Source of the DNA: Sphingomonadaceae bacterium
GTDB taxonomy: Bacteria; Pseudomonadota; Alphaproteobacteria; Sphingomonadales; Sphingomonadaceae
Assembly: GCA_019245455.1 (NCBI GenBank)
Contig: JAFARM010000130.1
Location: 1 to 6,848, forward strand
DNA length: 6,848 nt
Direction: 5' to 3'
Numbering within the stretch: position 1 is the stretch's first letter; each line of letters begins with the position of its first letter. The position numbers and the translations under genes are program-made. Shown here in pieces: positions 1 through 5,389 of the stretch. The notes under the pieces are model-generated. The model made no database searches. It was given only the letters and a program-made list of their open reading frames with translations, and was not told where the DNA came from.

Positions 1-314
1 GGAACCTCACCATCCGCCGCCTCGACCCGTGGGGCTATCTCGGTCACGGGCTGGTCAACCCGCTACCGCTGGCGCTTCTGGCAACCGCGATCCACCCGGG
101 GGCGTGGCCGCTGATCGCGGGCGCGGTGGCGTCGCGCCTGGCCGTCGCCGCCTGTGTCGATCGGGCAACACGGACGCGGCCAGGACCGTGGTGGTGGCTG
201 CCGGCGCGCGACCTGCTGACGTTCGGACTTTTTATCGCCGGCTTTTTGGTGCAATCGGTGGACTGGCGCGGATCGCGGCTTCGAGTCGCGCGCGACGGCA
301 GCATAATCGACTAA
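1..314 (+). CDS. hpnI: Hopanoid glycosyltransferase HpnI, C-terminal part (5' truncated by window edge)
   Basis: The frame that opens at base 3 runs to a TAA at 312-314 and gives about 103 residues. It holds two hydrophobic stretches (about residues 21-50 and 79-93) around a Trp-rich segment (GPWWWLPARD), and ends in QSVDWRGSRLRVARDGSIID. An 'RD...F...WRG..-.V..DG' ending with membrane helices is what I know from HpnI-type ceramide-glucosyltransferase-like family 2 glycosyltransferases. The GT-A catalytic domain lies upstream of the window, so no catalytic residues can be checked. In the known pathway HpnI transfers N-acetylglucosamine to bacteriohopanetetrol at the inner membrane. hpnJ begins 11 nt after the stop, which supports both the assignment and co-transcription. 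The identification rests on the C-terminal signature plus context. Confidence 0.85.
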   Translation, partial: NLTIRRLDPWGYLGHGLVNPLPLALLATAIHPGAWPLIAGAVASRLAVAACVDRATRTRPGPWWWLPARDLLTFGLFIAGFLVQSVDWRGSRLRVARDGSIID

Positions 315-325
315 GGCAACGCACG

Positions 326-1774
326 ATGGTGATGCGCACTCTGTTCCTGCAGGCCCCGTCGTTCGACGGCTACGACGGCGGTGCCGGCGCGCGCTACCAG
401 ATGAAGCGCGAGGTCAAGTCGTTCTGGTACCCGACGTGGCTCGCCCAGCCCGCCGCGATGGTCGAGGGATCGAAGCTGATCGACGCGCCCGCGCACGACC
501 TCAGCTGGGATGACATCGCCCACGAGTTCGACCAGCGCGACCTCGTCATCCTCCACACCTCGACGCCGAGCTTCAACCAGGACATCCGCACCGCGCGCCT
601 CATCAAGGAGCGCAACCCCAAGATCATCATCGCCTTCGTCGGGGCGAAGGTCATGATCGAGGACGCGAAAAGCCTCGAGGCGTGCGAGGCGATCGACCTC
701 GTCTGCCGCGAGGAATACGACTTCACCTGCGTCGAGCTGGCCGAGGGGCGGCCGCTGGCCGAGATCGACGGCATCACCTGGCGTGGGCCCGACGGCGCCA
801 TCGTCCGCAACAAGGACCGCGCGCAGATCGAGGACATGGACGTCCTGCCGATGGTCTCGCCGATCTACAAGCGCGATCTCGACATCTCGAAATACTACGG
901 CGGCTATCAGCGGCACCCGTATGTGTCCTTCTACACCGGGCGCGGCTGCAAGAGCCGCTGCACCTTCTGCCTGTGGCCGCAGACGATCAGCGGCCACCGC
1001 TACCGCCACCGCAGTGTCCCCAAGGTGATCGAGGAGGTGAAGTACATCCTCCGCGAGATGCCGCAAGTGAACGAGATCTTCTTCGACGACGATACGCTGG
1101 CCGACGCCCACGACTTTGTCGTCGAACTGTCGGGCGAGCTGCGCAAGCTGGGGTTCGGCACGCCGGGGTTCCGCGTCACCTGGGGCTGCAACGCCAAGGC
1201 GAACGTGCCGCAGCCGGTCTTGAAGGCGATGAAGGAGGGCGGCTGCCGGGTGCTGCTCGTCGGCTATGAAAGCGGCAACCAGCAGATCCTGCACAACATC
1301 AAGAAGGGCCTGCGCACCGATGTCGCGCGGCGCTTCACCAAGGATGCCCACGCGCTCGGCCTGACCATCCACGGCACCTTCATCCTCGGCCTTCCCGGCG
1401 AGACGCTCGAGACGATCGAGGAGACGATCAACTACGCCAAGGAGATCGACCCGCACACGATCCAGGTGTCGCTGGCCGCGCCCTATCCGGGCACGTTCCT
1501 CTACAAGCAGGCGACCGAGAACGGCTGGTTCGACGGCACCGACCACCTGCTGACCGACGGCGGCAACCAGATCGCGCAGCTGAGCTATCCGCACCTCCCC
1601 TCGTCGGTGATCTTCGAGAAGGTCGAGGAATTCTATAAGCGCTTCTATTTCCGCCCGTCGAAGATCTGGGAAATCGTCCGCGAGATGCTGACCGACTGGG
1701 ACATGATGAAGCGCCGCCTGCGCGAGGGCGTCGAGTTCTTCGACTTCCTGCGCCGCCGCAAGGAGGCGGTGTAG
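326..1774 (+). CDS. hpnJ: Hopanoid biosynthesis radical SAM protein HpnJ
   Basis: This 482-residue protein is a radical SAM enzyme with an N-terminal cobalamin-binding-like alpha/beta domain (about 1-150). I see no canonical DxHxxG cobalamin motif there. The cluster-binding motif is C208-KSR-C212-TF-C215, followed by an acidic EIFFDDDT strand (250-257) and FILGLPGE (352-359). The N-terminal FWYPTWLAQP (33-42) is a signature I associate with HpnJ. In the known pathway HpnJ contracts the amino-sugar ring on bacteriohopanetetrol to a five-membered carbocycle, giving the cyclitol ether head group. The ATG at 326 is chosen because AAGG (313-316) lies 9 nt upstream; GTG 329 and ATG 332 are alternatives. 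The frame stays open back to about 29, but that part overlaps hpnI and is not coding. The length is near the family norm. The start of the next gene is 6 nt downstream. Confidence 0.95.
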   Translation: MVMRTLFLQAPSFDGYDGGAGARYQMKREVKSFWYPTWLAQPAAMVEGSKLIDAPAHDLSWDDIAHEFDQRDLVILHTSTPSFNQDIRTARLIKERNPKIIIAFVGAKVMIEDAKSLEACEAIDLVCREEYDFTCVELAEGRPLAEIDGITWRGPDGAIVRNKDRAQIEDMDVLPMVSPIYKRDLDISKYYGGYQRHPYVSFYTGRGCKSRCTFCLWPQTISGHRYRHRSVPKVIEEVKYILREMPQVNEIFFDDDTLADAHDFVVELSGELRKLGFGTPGFRVTWGCNAKANVPQPVLKAMKEGGCRVLLVGYESGNQQILHNIKKGLRTDVARRFTKDAHALGLTIHGTFILGLPGETLETIEETINYAKEIDPHTIQVSLAAPYPGTFLYKQATENGWFDGTDHLLTDGGNQIAQLSYPHLPSSVIFEKVEEFYKRFYFRPSKIWEIVREMLTDWDMMKRRLREGVEFFDFLRRRKEAV

Positions 1775-1780
1775 CCGCGG

Positions 1781-2128
1781 ATGCTGACGCGGCTGATCCC
1801 GATCGTCCTCTTGATCGGCTCCAACCTGTTCATGACGTTCGCCTGGTATGGCCACCTGAAGTTCAAGGACAAGCCGCTGTGGCTGGTCGTCATCGCCAGC
1901 TGGGCCATCGCCTTCTTCGAATACTGGCTGGCGGTGCCGGCCAACCGCATCGGTTCGAACGTCTATTCGCCGGCGCAGCTGAAGGCGATGCAGGAGGTCA
2001 TCACGCTGACGGTGTTCGCCGGCTTCGCCTGGGCCTATCTCGGGCAGAAGCCGAGCTGGAACATGGGGTTAGGCTTTGCCCTGATCGCCGCGGGGGCGTT
2101 CTTCGTGTTCCGCGGCCAGAGGGCATGA
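1781..2128 (+). CDS. DUF486 (DMT-like) small integral membrane protein
   Basis: This 115-residue protein has four hydrophobic segments (about 4-22, 32-50, 70-87 and 93-110), the layout of the DUF486 family, which resembles half of a drug/metabolite transporter. Family-like features are SNLFMTFAWYGHLKF near the N terminus, the FEYWLAVPANRIG stretch (46-58) and SPAQLKAMQEVITL (63-76). Function is unknown for the family; small four-helix proteins of this type usually act as dimers, which is inference here. The ATG lies 6 nt after the hpnJ stop. AGGAGG at 1761-1766, inside the end of hpnJ, is a strong ribosome-binding sequence but sits 14 nt away, longer than ideal, so coupling to hpnJ translation is likely. 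Its stop overlaps the hpnK start (ATGA). Its place between hpnJ and hpnK suggests a role with hopanoid precursors or products in the membrane, unproven. Confidence 0.88.
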   Translation: MLTRLIPIVLLIGSNLFMTFAWYGHLKFKDKPLWLVVIASWAIAFFEYWLAVPANRIGSNVYSPAQLKAMQEVITLTVFAGFAWAYLGQKPSWNMGLGFALIAAGAFFVFRGQRA

Positions 2129-3054
2129 GCGGGCTGCGTCCCCTCCCGCTGGCGGGAGGGGCGAGAGACGGCGAGGCCGGCCCGGGGGTGGGGGGGCGGG
2201 AGGCTGCAGCCACTCGCTCCCCCACCCCCGGCCCCTCCCGCAAGCGGGAGGGGAGCTTCCTCGTCGTCACCGCCGATGACTTCGGCAACGACGTCGCCGT
2301 CAACGAGGCGGTCGAGCAGGCGCACACCGACGGCATCCTGACCGCCGCCAGCCTGATGGTCGCCGCCCCCGCTGCGGCCGATGCGGTCGCGCGGGCCAAG
2401 CGGCTGCCGCGGCTGGGCGTCGGGCTGCACCTGACGCTGGTCGATTCGACGCCGCTGCTGCCGCCCGAGCAGGTCCCTGGCCTCGTCGACGCACGCGGCC
2501 GGTTTCGCGACGACATGGCGGCGGCGGGCGCGCGGATGTTCTTTCTGCCGGCCGTCCGCCGGCAGCTGGCGGCCGAAATCGCGGCGCAGTTCGCCGCCTT
2601 CGCCGCGACCGGGCTGCCGCTCGACCATGTCAACGCGCACAAGCACTTCCACCTCCACCCGACGATCGCCGGGCTGATCCTCAAGATCGGCGCGCGCTAT
2701 GGCCTGAAGGCGGTGCGCGCGCCGATCGAGCCCGGCGCGCCGTCGCTGACCGACCCATGGGCCCGCCTCGTCGCCCGCCGTTTTCGTCGCCGCGGCGTCG
2801 CCGTGCCCGATGCGGTGTTCGGGCTGAGGCACTCCGGACACATGACCGCCGAGCGCCTGCGCGCGGCGATCGACCGCCTGCCGCCGGGCTTGAGCGAAAT
2901 CTACGTCCACCCGGCGACCCGCGACGACTATCCCGGCCATGGTCCGGCCTATCGGCATCGCGCCGAACTTGCCGCCTTGACCGACCCGGCAATCGCCGCG
3001 CAAATCGCCGCGCGGGGGGTGACTACCGGCAGCTTTGCTGCGTTGGGGGGGTGA
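2125..3054 (+). CDS. hpnK: Hopanoid biosynthesis-associated deacetylase HpnK (YdjC/ChbG family) with repeat-derived N-terminal insert
   Basis: This 309-residue YdjC/ChbG-family carbohydrate deacetylase has the expected metal-site motifs: TADDFG (49-54, metal Asp likely D51 or D52), GLHL with H102, and a His-rich DHVNAHKHFHLHP (167-179); IYVHP with H262 is probably part of the active site. In the known pathway HpnK deacetylates the N-acetylglucosaminyl group added by HpnI, producing the substrate for ring contraction by HpnJ. The family normally starts only a few residues before the TADDFG strand. Here 48 residues precede it, because codons 6-43 are exactly a palindromic repeat (2140-2253). 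No ATG, GTG or TTG occurs in frame between the repeat and FLVVTADDFG, so translation must start before or inside the repeat. ATG 2125, overlapping the previous stop as ATGA, is the natural start; GTG 2188 inside the repeat is an alternative. The core enzyme looks intact. Confidence 0.93.
   Translation: MSGLRPLPLAGGARDGEAGPGVGGREAAATRSPTPGPSRKREGSFLVVTADDFGNDVAVNEAVEQAHTDGILTAASLMVAAPAAADAVARAKRLPRLGVGLHLTLVDSTPLLPPEQVPGLVDARGRFRDDMAAAGARMFFLPAVRRQLAAEIAAQFAAFAATGLPLDHVNAHKHFHLHPTIAGLILKIGARYGLKAVRAPIEPGAPSLTDPWARLVARRFRRRGVAVPDAVFGLRHSGHMTAERLRAAIDRLPPGLSEIYVHPATRDDYPGHGPAYRHRAELAALTDPAIAAQIAARGVTTGSFAALGG
2140..2253. repeat. 114-bp palindromic element (type A, copy 1) inside the 5' coding region of hpnK
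   Basis: The element is bounded by 22-bp terminal inverted repeats (2140-2161 and 2232-2253) with a single mismatch. Each end is itself a hairpin: a perfect 10-bp stem (cccctcccgc / gcgggagggg) with a 2-nt loop, TG on the left and AA on the right. An inner 13-bp inverted pair (2182-2194 with 2219-2231) lets the whole element fold into one long cruciform. It contains no protein gene of its own, so it resembles a REP/MITE-type non-autonomous repeat. A related copy lies at 5257-5389 and shares the left-hand core (gagagacgg-cga-gcc-ggcc, then a gggggtggggg run). Length 114 = 38 codons, and the ends fall exactly on codon boundaries of hpnK. Confidence 0.9.
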
Positions 3055-3059
3055 AAAGC

Positions 3060-3074
3060 GGCGGCGGTGCCGCC
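3060..3074 (+). other. Small hairpin just after the hpnK stop
   Basis: A perfect 6-bp GC stem (ggcggc 3060-3065 / gccgcc 3069-3074) with a GGT loop begins 5 nt after the hpnK TGA. No T-run follows, so it is not a classical intrinsic terminator. It could stabilise the 3' end of the upstream message or slow readthrough. Such short GC stems are frequent by chance in DNA this GC-rich. Confidence 0.35.
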
Positions 3075-3144
3075 ATAGGAACGCCATGAACGCGCCTACG
3101 CCCAAGTCCGCCTTCACCGCCTTCCCACCGCGGCTGCCGGCCGT

Positions 3145-3178
3145 GCCAAGGGGCCGCGTCCGCCTTGGCTCGGACGCG
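3145..3178 (+). promoter_or_regulatory. Two mutually exclusive hairpins in the leader of the ferritin-like gene
   Basis: Stem 1 pairs gccaagg (3145-3151) with ccttggc (3163-3169). Stem 2 pairs cgcgtccg (3155-3162) with cggacgcg (3171-3178). The 3' strand of stem 1 is the loop of stem 2, so they cannot both form as ordinary hairpins. The interleaved order is that of an H-type pseudoknot, but only one base (3170) is left to span stem 1, so competition is more likely than a stable pseudoknot. The AGGA ribosome-binding sequence (3182-3185) for ATG 3191 begins 4 nt beyond stem 2. A role in controlling translation is inference. Confidence 0.4.
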
Positions 3179-3190
3179 CACAGGACACTG

Positions 3191-4009
3191 ATGTGCGCGA
3201 CGATGCTGACGACGCACGACCCGTACAAGCCGGCGCTGATCGACTGGCCGAAGCTCGATCCGGTCACGCAGAACCGCATCACCAGCCTGCCGATCTGGGA
3301 CATCGCGGTGGCGACCGAAGGCCGGGCGTCGATGAACGTTTCGACCTATGCCGAAGGCATCGCCGACCCGCTGCTGAAGTCGGCCGTCGAGATGAACGCC
3401 TTCGAGGAGGCGCGCCACAAGCTCGTGCTCGGCGACATGGTCCAGGCGTATGGGATCGAGCTGGTGCCCGAACCCGCCTACGTCCGCCCGCGCGATCCCG
3501 AATGGGCGTTCATGGTCACGGGCTTTTCCGAGTGCATCGACAGCTTCTTCGGCTTCGGCCTGTTCAGGATCGCCAAGGACTCGGGCTTCTTCCCGCCCGA
3601 ACTCGTCGACACCTTCGAGCCGGTGATGCGCGCGGAGGGGCGGCACATCCTGTTCTTCGTCAACTGGGTCGCGTGGCACCGCCGCAAGATGCCGCTGTGG
3701 CGCCGCCCGTGGTTCGCGCTGAAGGTCGCCGCCGTCTGGGCGTTCCTGATCTGGGAGCGGATCGACATGGCCAAGGGCCTGGGCGACGGCAACACCCGCG
3801 CCGAGGAGAGCAACTTCACGCTGAACGGCTCGAAGGAGCTGGGGGTGGAGATCGAGTTTCCCGAACTGGCCGCGATCTGCCTCGCCGAGAACGACCGCCG
3901 ACTGGGCGTGTACGACGCGCGGCTGAAGCGCCCGAAGTTCGTCCCCGGCGCGATGCGCCTGGCGCTGAAGGTCCTGGGCAAGGGCAAGCTGCTGGCGGCG
4001 CAAGCCTGA
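3191..4009 (+). CDS. Ferritin-like diiron-carboxylate protein in hopanoid cluster
   Basis: This 272-residue protein has a four-helix ferritin-like core carrying a full diiron ligand pattern: E43 (ATEGRAS), E73-A-R-H76 (AFEEARHK), E114 (GFSECIDSFF) and E149-G-R-H152 (RAEGRHIL). That is E, ExxH, E, ExxH, as in diiron oxidases, hydroxylases and rubrerythrin-like proteins. A hydrophobic stretch after PLWRRPW (WFALKVAAVWAFLIW) could lie on or in the membrane. The C-terminal region (about 200-272) is polar and unassigned. I recognise the ferritin-like fold but no characterised enzyme. Start choice: ATG 3191 has AGGA 5 nt upstream. ATG 3086 also has AGGA 5 nt upstream and would add 35 residues, but those look non-coding and cover the leader hairpins; ATG 3203 lacks a good site. 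Position between hpnK and hpnL on the same strand suggests action on hopanoids or other membrane lipids, which is inference. Confidence 0.82.
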   Translation: MCATMLTTHDPYKPALIDWPKLDPVTQNRITSLPIWDIAVATEGRASMNVSTYAEGIADPLLKSAVEMNAFEEARHKLVLGDMVQAYGIELVPEPAYVRPRDPEWAFMVTGFSECIDSFFGFGLFRIAKDSGFFPPELVDTFEPVMRAEGRHILFFVNWVAWHRRKMPLWRRPWFALKVAAVWAFLIWERIDMAKGLGDGNTRAEESNFTLNGSKELGVEIEFPELAAICLAENDRRLGVYDARLKRPKFVPGAMRLALKVLGKGKLLAAQA

Positions 4010-4024
4010 CGATGGCCTGAACTT

Positions 4025-4148
4025 GTCATCCCCGCGAAAGCGGGGACCCATCTCCCGACAGGTCCCACCTGCGACGGCCACGCGCCGATGCTCCGATGGG
4101 CCCGCCGTCGACCTTCGGGAGATGGGTTCCCGCTGTCGCGGGAATGAC
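4025..4148. repeat. 124-bp palindromic element (type B) downstream of the ferritin-like gene
   Basis: Near-perfect terminal inverted repeats of about 40 bp (4025-4064 and 4110-4148) start gtcat and end atgac. The left end holds a 6-bp hairpin with a GAAA loop (ccccgc-gaaa-gcgggg, 4030-4045); the right end holds a 7-bp hairpin (ttcccgc-tgtc-gcgggaa, 4127-4144). Inside, cgacggc (4072-4078) pairs with gccgtcg (4104-4110). The gtcatccccgcgaaagcggg type of end is widely dispersed in proteobacterial genomes, especially alphaproteobacteria. It carries no gene. It starts 15 nt after the upstream stop and may also protect or end that transcript. I see no convincing target-site duplication. Confidence 0.88.
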
Positions 4149-4165
4149 GACACAGGAAGTCTCGA

Positions 4166-4266
4166 CGCGCGTCACGCGGGCGTTGGCCTGCTTCCCATGG
4201 CCGGGTGGCCGCAGGCCGCCACCCGCGCACGACCATGGATGCTGGTCTTCGCCAGCATGACGCGCG
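4166..4266. repeat. 101-bp degenerate palindromic element (type C) upstream of hpnL
   Basis: The arms 4166-4200 and 4233-4266 are inverted relatives: both start cgcgcgtca and end catgg when read inward, with about a third of the positions between them diverged. The right arm keeps a perfect 7-bp hairpin (atgctgg-tcttcg-ccagcat, 4239-4258); the left arm has decayed at the same place. The centre has its own 7-bp hairpin (gggtggc 4203-4209 / gccaccc 4218-4224). It shares the outward gtca/atgac-type end with the type B element 17 nt upstream but is otherwise different. It occupies most of the DNA in front of hpnL. Confidence 0.65.
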
Positions 4267-4278
4267 ATAGGGGCGGCC

Positions 4279-4296
4279 ATGGCCTCCCAACCATGA
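4279..4296 (+). promoter_or_regulatory. Possible five-codon minicistron coupled to the hpnL start
   Basis: ATG 4279 opens a frame encoding M-A-S-Q-P then TGA (4294-4296). It is preceded by AGGGG (4269-4273) at a 5-nt spacing, a plausible ribosome-binding sequence. The stop overlaps hpnL's ATG 4293 as ATGA. hpnL's own ATG has no ribosome-binding sequence at normal distance, so ribosomes ending this minicistron could reinitiate on hpnL. This is a reading of spacing only; chance cannot be excluded for so short a frame. Confidence 0.3.
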
Positions 4297-5252
4297 CCCG
4301 CGCCCTTGTCCTCCTCCTCACCCTGGCCGGCCTTGCCGCCGCCGCCTGGATCGTGCGCGACGTCGGCTTTGCCCCGGTGCTGGCGGCGGTGGGGCGGATC
4401 GGCTGGGGCGGGTTCGCGCTCTACTGCGCCTATACGCTGGTGGTGCTGGCCCTGCTCGGCTGTGCGTGGCGGGCGGTGGCGCCGGGCGGCGGGCCGGTCG
4501 CCGCCTTCGCCTGGGCGCGGACGGTGCGCGAGGGCGCGACCGATGTCCTGCCCTTCGCCCAAATCGGCGGGCTCGTCGTCGGCGGGCGCGTGATGACGGC
4601 GCGCGGGGTGCCGGCGGAGCTGGTCTATGCGTCGATGATCGCCGACCAGACGACCGAGATGGCGAGCCAGGCGCTGTTCACCCTGTTCGGCGTCGCCGCG
4701 CTCGTCATGGCGCTGAACGGGATGTTCGATCATAATGGCGTCCTTCGGCTGGTGCTCACCGGCACGGCGCTGGCGCTGGCGCTGCTCGCCGCCGTCGCCT
4801 TCGGGCAGAAGCCGGTGCTGCGGCTGGCGGCGCGGCTGGCGGCGCGGCTGCTGCCGGCGTCGGTCGCCTCGTTCGACGCGGTCGCGGCGCGGCTGGCGGC
4901 GATCTACCGCGACCCGCGGGCGGTGGCGCTTTCCTTCGCCGCGAACCTTGCCGCCTGGGTGGCGAGCGGGCTGGGCGCGTGGTTGGCGCTGCGGCTGATC
5001 GGAGCACCGATGGGCGTGGTTTCGATCGTCGCGATCGAGGCGCTGGTCTTCGCCGTCCGCTCGATCGCCTTCGTCGTACCCGGTGCGCTGGGGGTGCAGG
5101 AAGGGGCGTATTTGCTGCTCGCGCCCGCCTTCGGCCTCGATCCGCAGGCAGCGGTCGCGCTGTCCCTCCTCAAGCGCGCGCGCGACCTCGCCATCGGCGT
5201 GCCGGCGCTGATCGCCTGGCAGGCGGGCGAGGGGCGGCGGCTGCTCGCATAG
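4293..5252 (+). CDS. hpnL: Hopanoid biosynthesis-associated membrane protein HpnL (LPG synthase TM / UPF0104-like)
   Basis: This 319-residue polytopic membrane protein has about seven to eight hydrophobic segments, starting with ALVLLLTLAGLAAAAWIV (4-21). Family signatures are VREGATDVLPFAQIGG (ending at 93, including the LPFAQIGG turn at 86-93) and PGALGVQEG (263-271), the latter typical of the lysylphosphatidylglycerol synthase transmembrane (UPF0104) fold. HpnL is the hopanoid-cluster member of that fold; its biochemical role is not established, with lipid movement across or between membranes the usual suggestion. ATG 4293 starts directly before the first helix. ATG 4257 is in frame but lies within a palindromic repeat arm and has no ribosome-binding sequence. 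The frame is open back to 4023 only because the repeats lack stops. A 12-bp coding repeat (cggctggcggcg, at 4821, 4833 and 4890) gives RLAA units in a cytosolic or amphipathic stretch. Confidence 0.9.
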   Translation: MTRALVLLLTLAGLAAAAWIVRDVGFAPVLAAVGRIGWGGFALYCAYTLVVLALLGCAWRAVAPGGGPVAAFAWARTVREGATDVLPFAQIGGLVVGGRVMTARGVPAELVYASMIADQTTEMASQALFTLFGVAALVMALNGMFDHNGVLRLVLTGTALALALLAAVAFGQKPVLRLAARLAARLLPASVASFDAVAARLAAIYRDPRAVALSFAANLAAWVASGLGAWLALRLIGAPMGVVSIVAIEALVFAVRSIAFVVPGALGVQEGAYLLLAPAFGLDPQAAVALSLLKRARDLAIGVPALIAWQAGEGRRLLA

Positions 5253-5256
5253 ACCT

Positions 5257-5389
5257 CCCCTCCCCTTCAGGGGAGGGGGAGAGACGGGCGAAGCCCGGCC
5301 TGGGGGTGGGGGCGGTGCAGGAGGAAGCACTTGGCTCGGCTGCGCCGTCGCCCGACCCCCGCCCCCTCCCCTGAAGGCAAGGGGAAGGC
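5257..5389. repeat. Palindromic element (type A, copy 2) between convergent genes; probable bidirectional terminator
   Basis: A perfect 16-bp inverted pair (5264-5279 / 5362-5377) bounds the element, and the left end forms a 9-bp hairpin (cccctcccc 5257-5265 / ggggagggg 5270-5278). The core shares gagagacgg-cga-gcc-ggcc and the gggggtggggg run with copy 1 in hpnK, although the arm sequences differ. It fills nearly the whole gap between the hpnL stop (5252) and the stop of the convergent protease gene (5390). It could serve both genes as a transcript end on either strand, although no T-run follows the stems. The terminator role is inference; the repeat itself is seen directly. Confidence 0.82.

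Noticed and set aside
29..325. 99-codon N-terminal extension of hpnJ
   Set aside because: It lies out of frame over the recognised hpnI C terminus and is Arg/Gly-rich; HpnJ starts at about MVMRTLFLQAPS.
311..1855. 514-codon open frame on the minus strand opposite hpnJ
   Set aside because: It is the antisense shadow of a clear radical SAM gene. High third-position GC removes stops on the opposite strand, and its Arg/Leu/Asp-rich translation matches no family.
3035..3190. Upstream extension of the ferritin-like protein (start 3035 or ATG 3086)
   Set aside because: The 3035 start overlaps the end of hpnK. ATG 3086 has a fair ribosome-binding sequence, but the added residues look random and cover the leader hairpins; kept only as an alternative.
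2035..3303. Long minus-strand frame opposite hpnK
   Set aside because: Antisense shadow of hpnK; low-complexity Arg/Gly-rich product that also crosses the palindromic repeat.
3023..4153. Long minus-strand frame opposite the ferritin-like gene
   Set aside because: Antisense shadow; part of its N terminus is translated from the type B repeat (a PRQREPISR-like peptide, a common artefact of such repeats).
2140..4266. CRISPR array
   Set aside because: The repeats are self-complementary, few, of different families, and not separated by uniform spacers; no cas genes are present.
4023..4292. 90-codon N-terminal extension of hpnL
   Set aside because: It is encoded by the type B and C palindromic elements; SSPRKRGPISRQ and SRCRGNDD are typical read-through peptides of such repeats. 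HpnL begins at its first helix.
4821..4901. 12-bp tandem repeat (cggctggcggcg) as a possible variable-number repeat
   Set aside because: Only two adjacent copies plus one separate copy, in frame, encoding an ordinary Ala/Leu/Arg helix in GC-rich DNA; best explained by codon and amino-acid bias.
4026..5330. Long minus-strand frame opposite hpnL
   Set aside because: Antisense shadow with Arg/Gln/His-rich low-complexity translation, extending through repeats at both ends.
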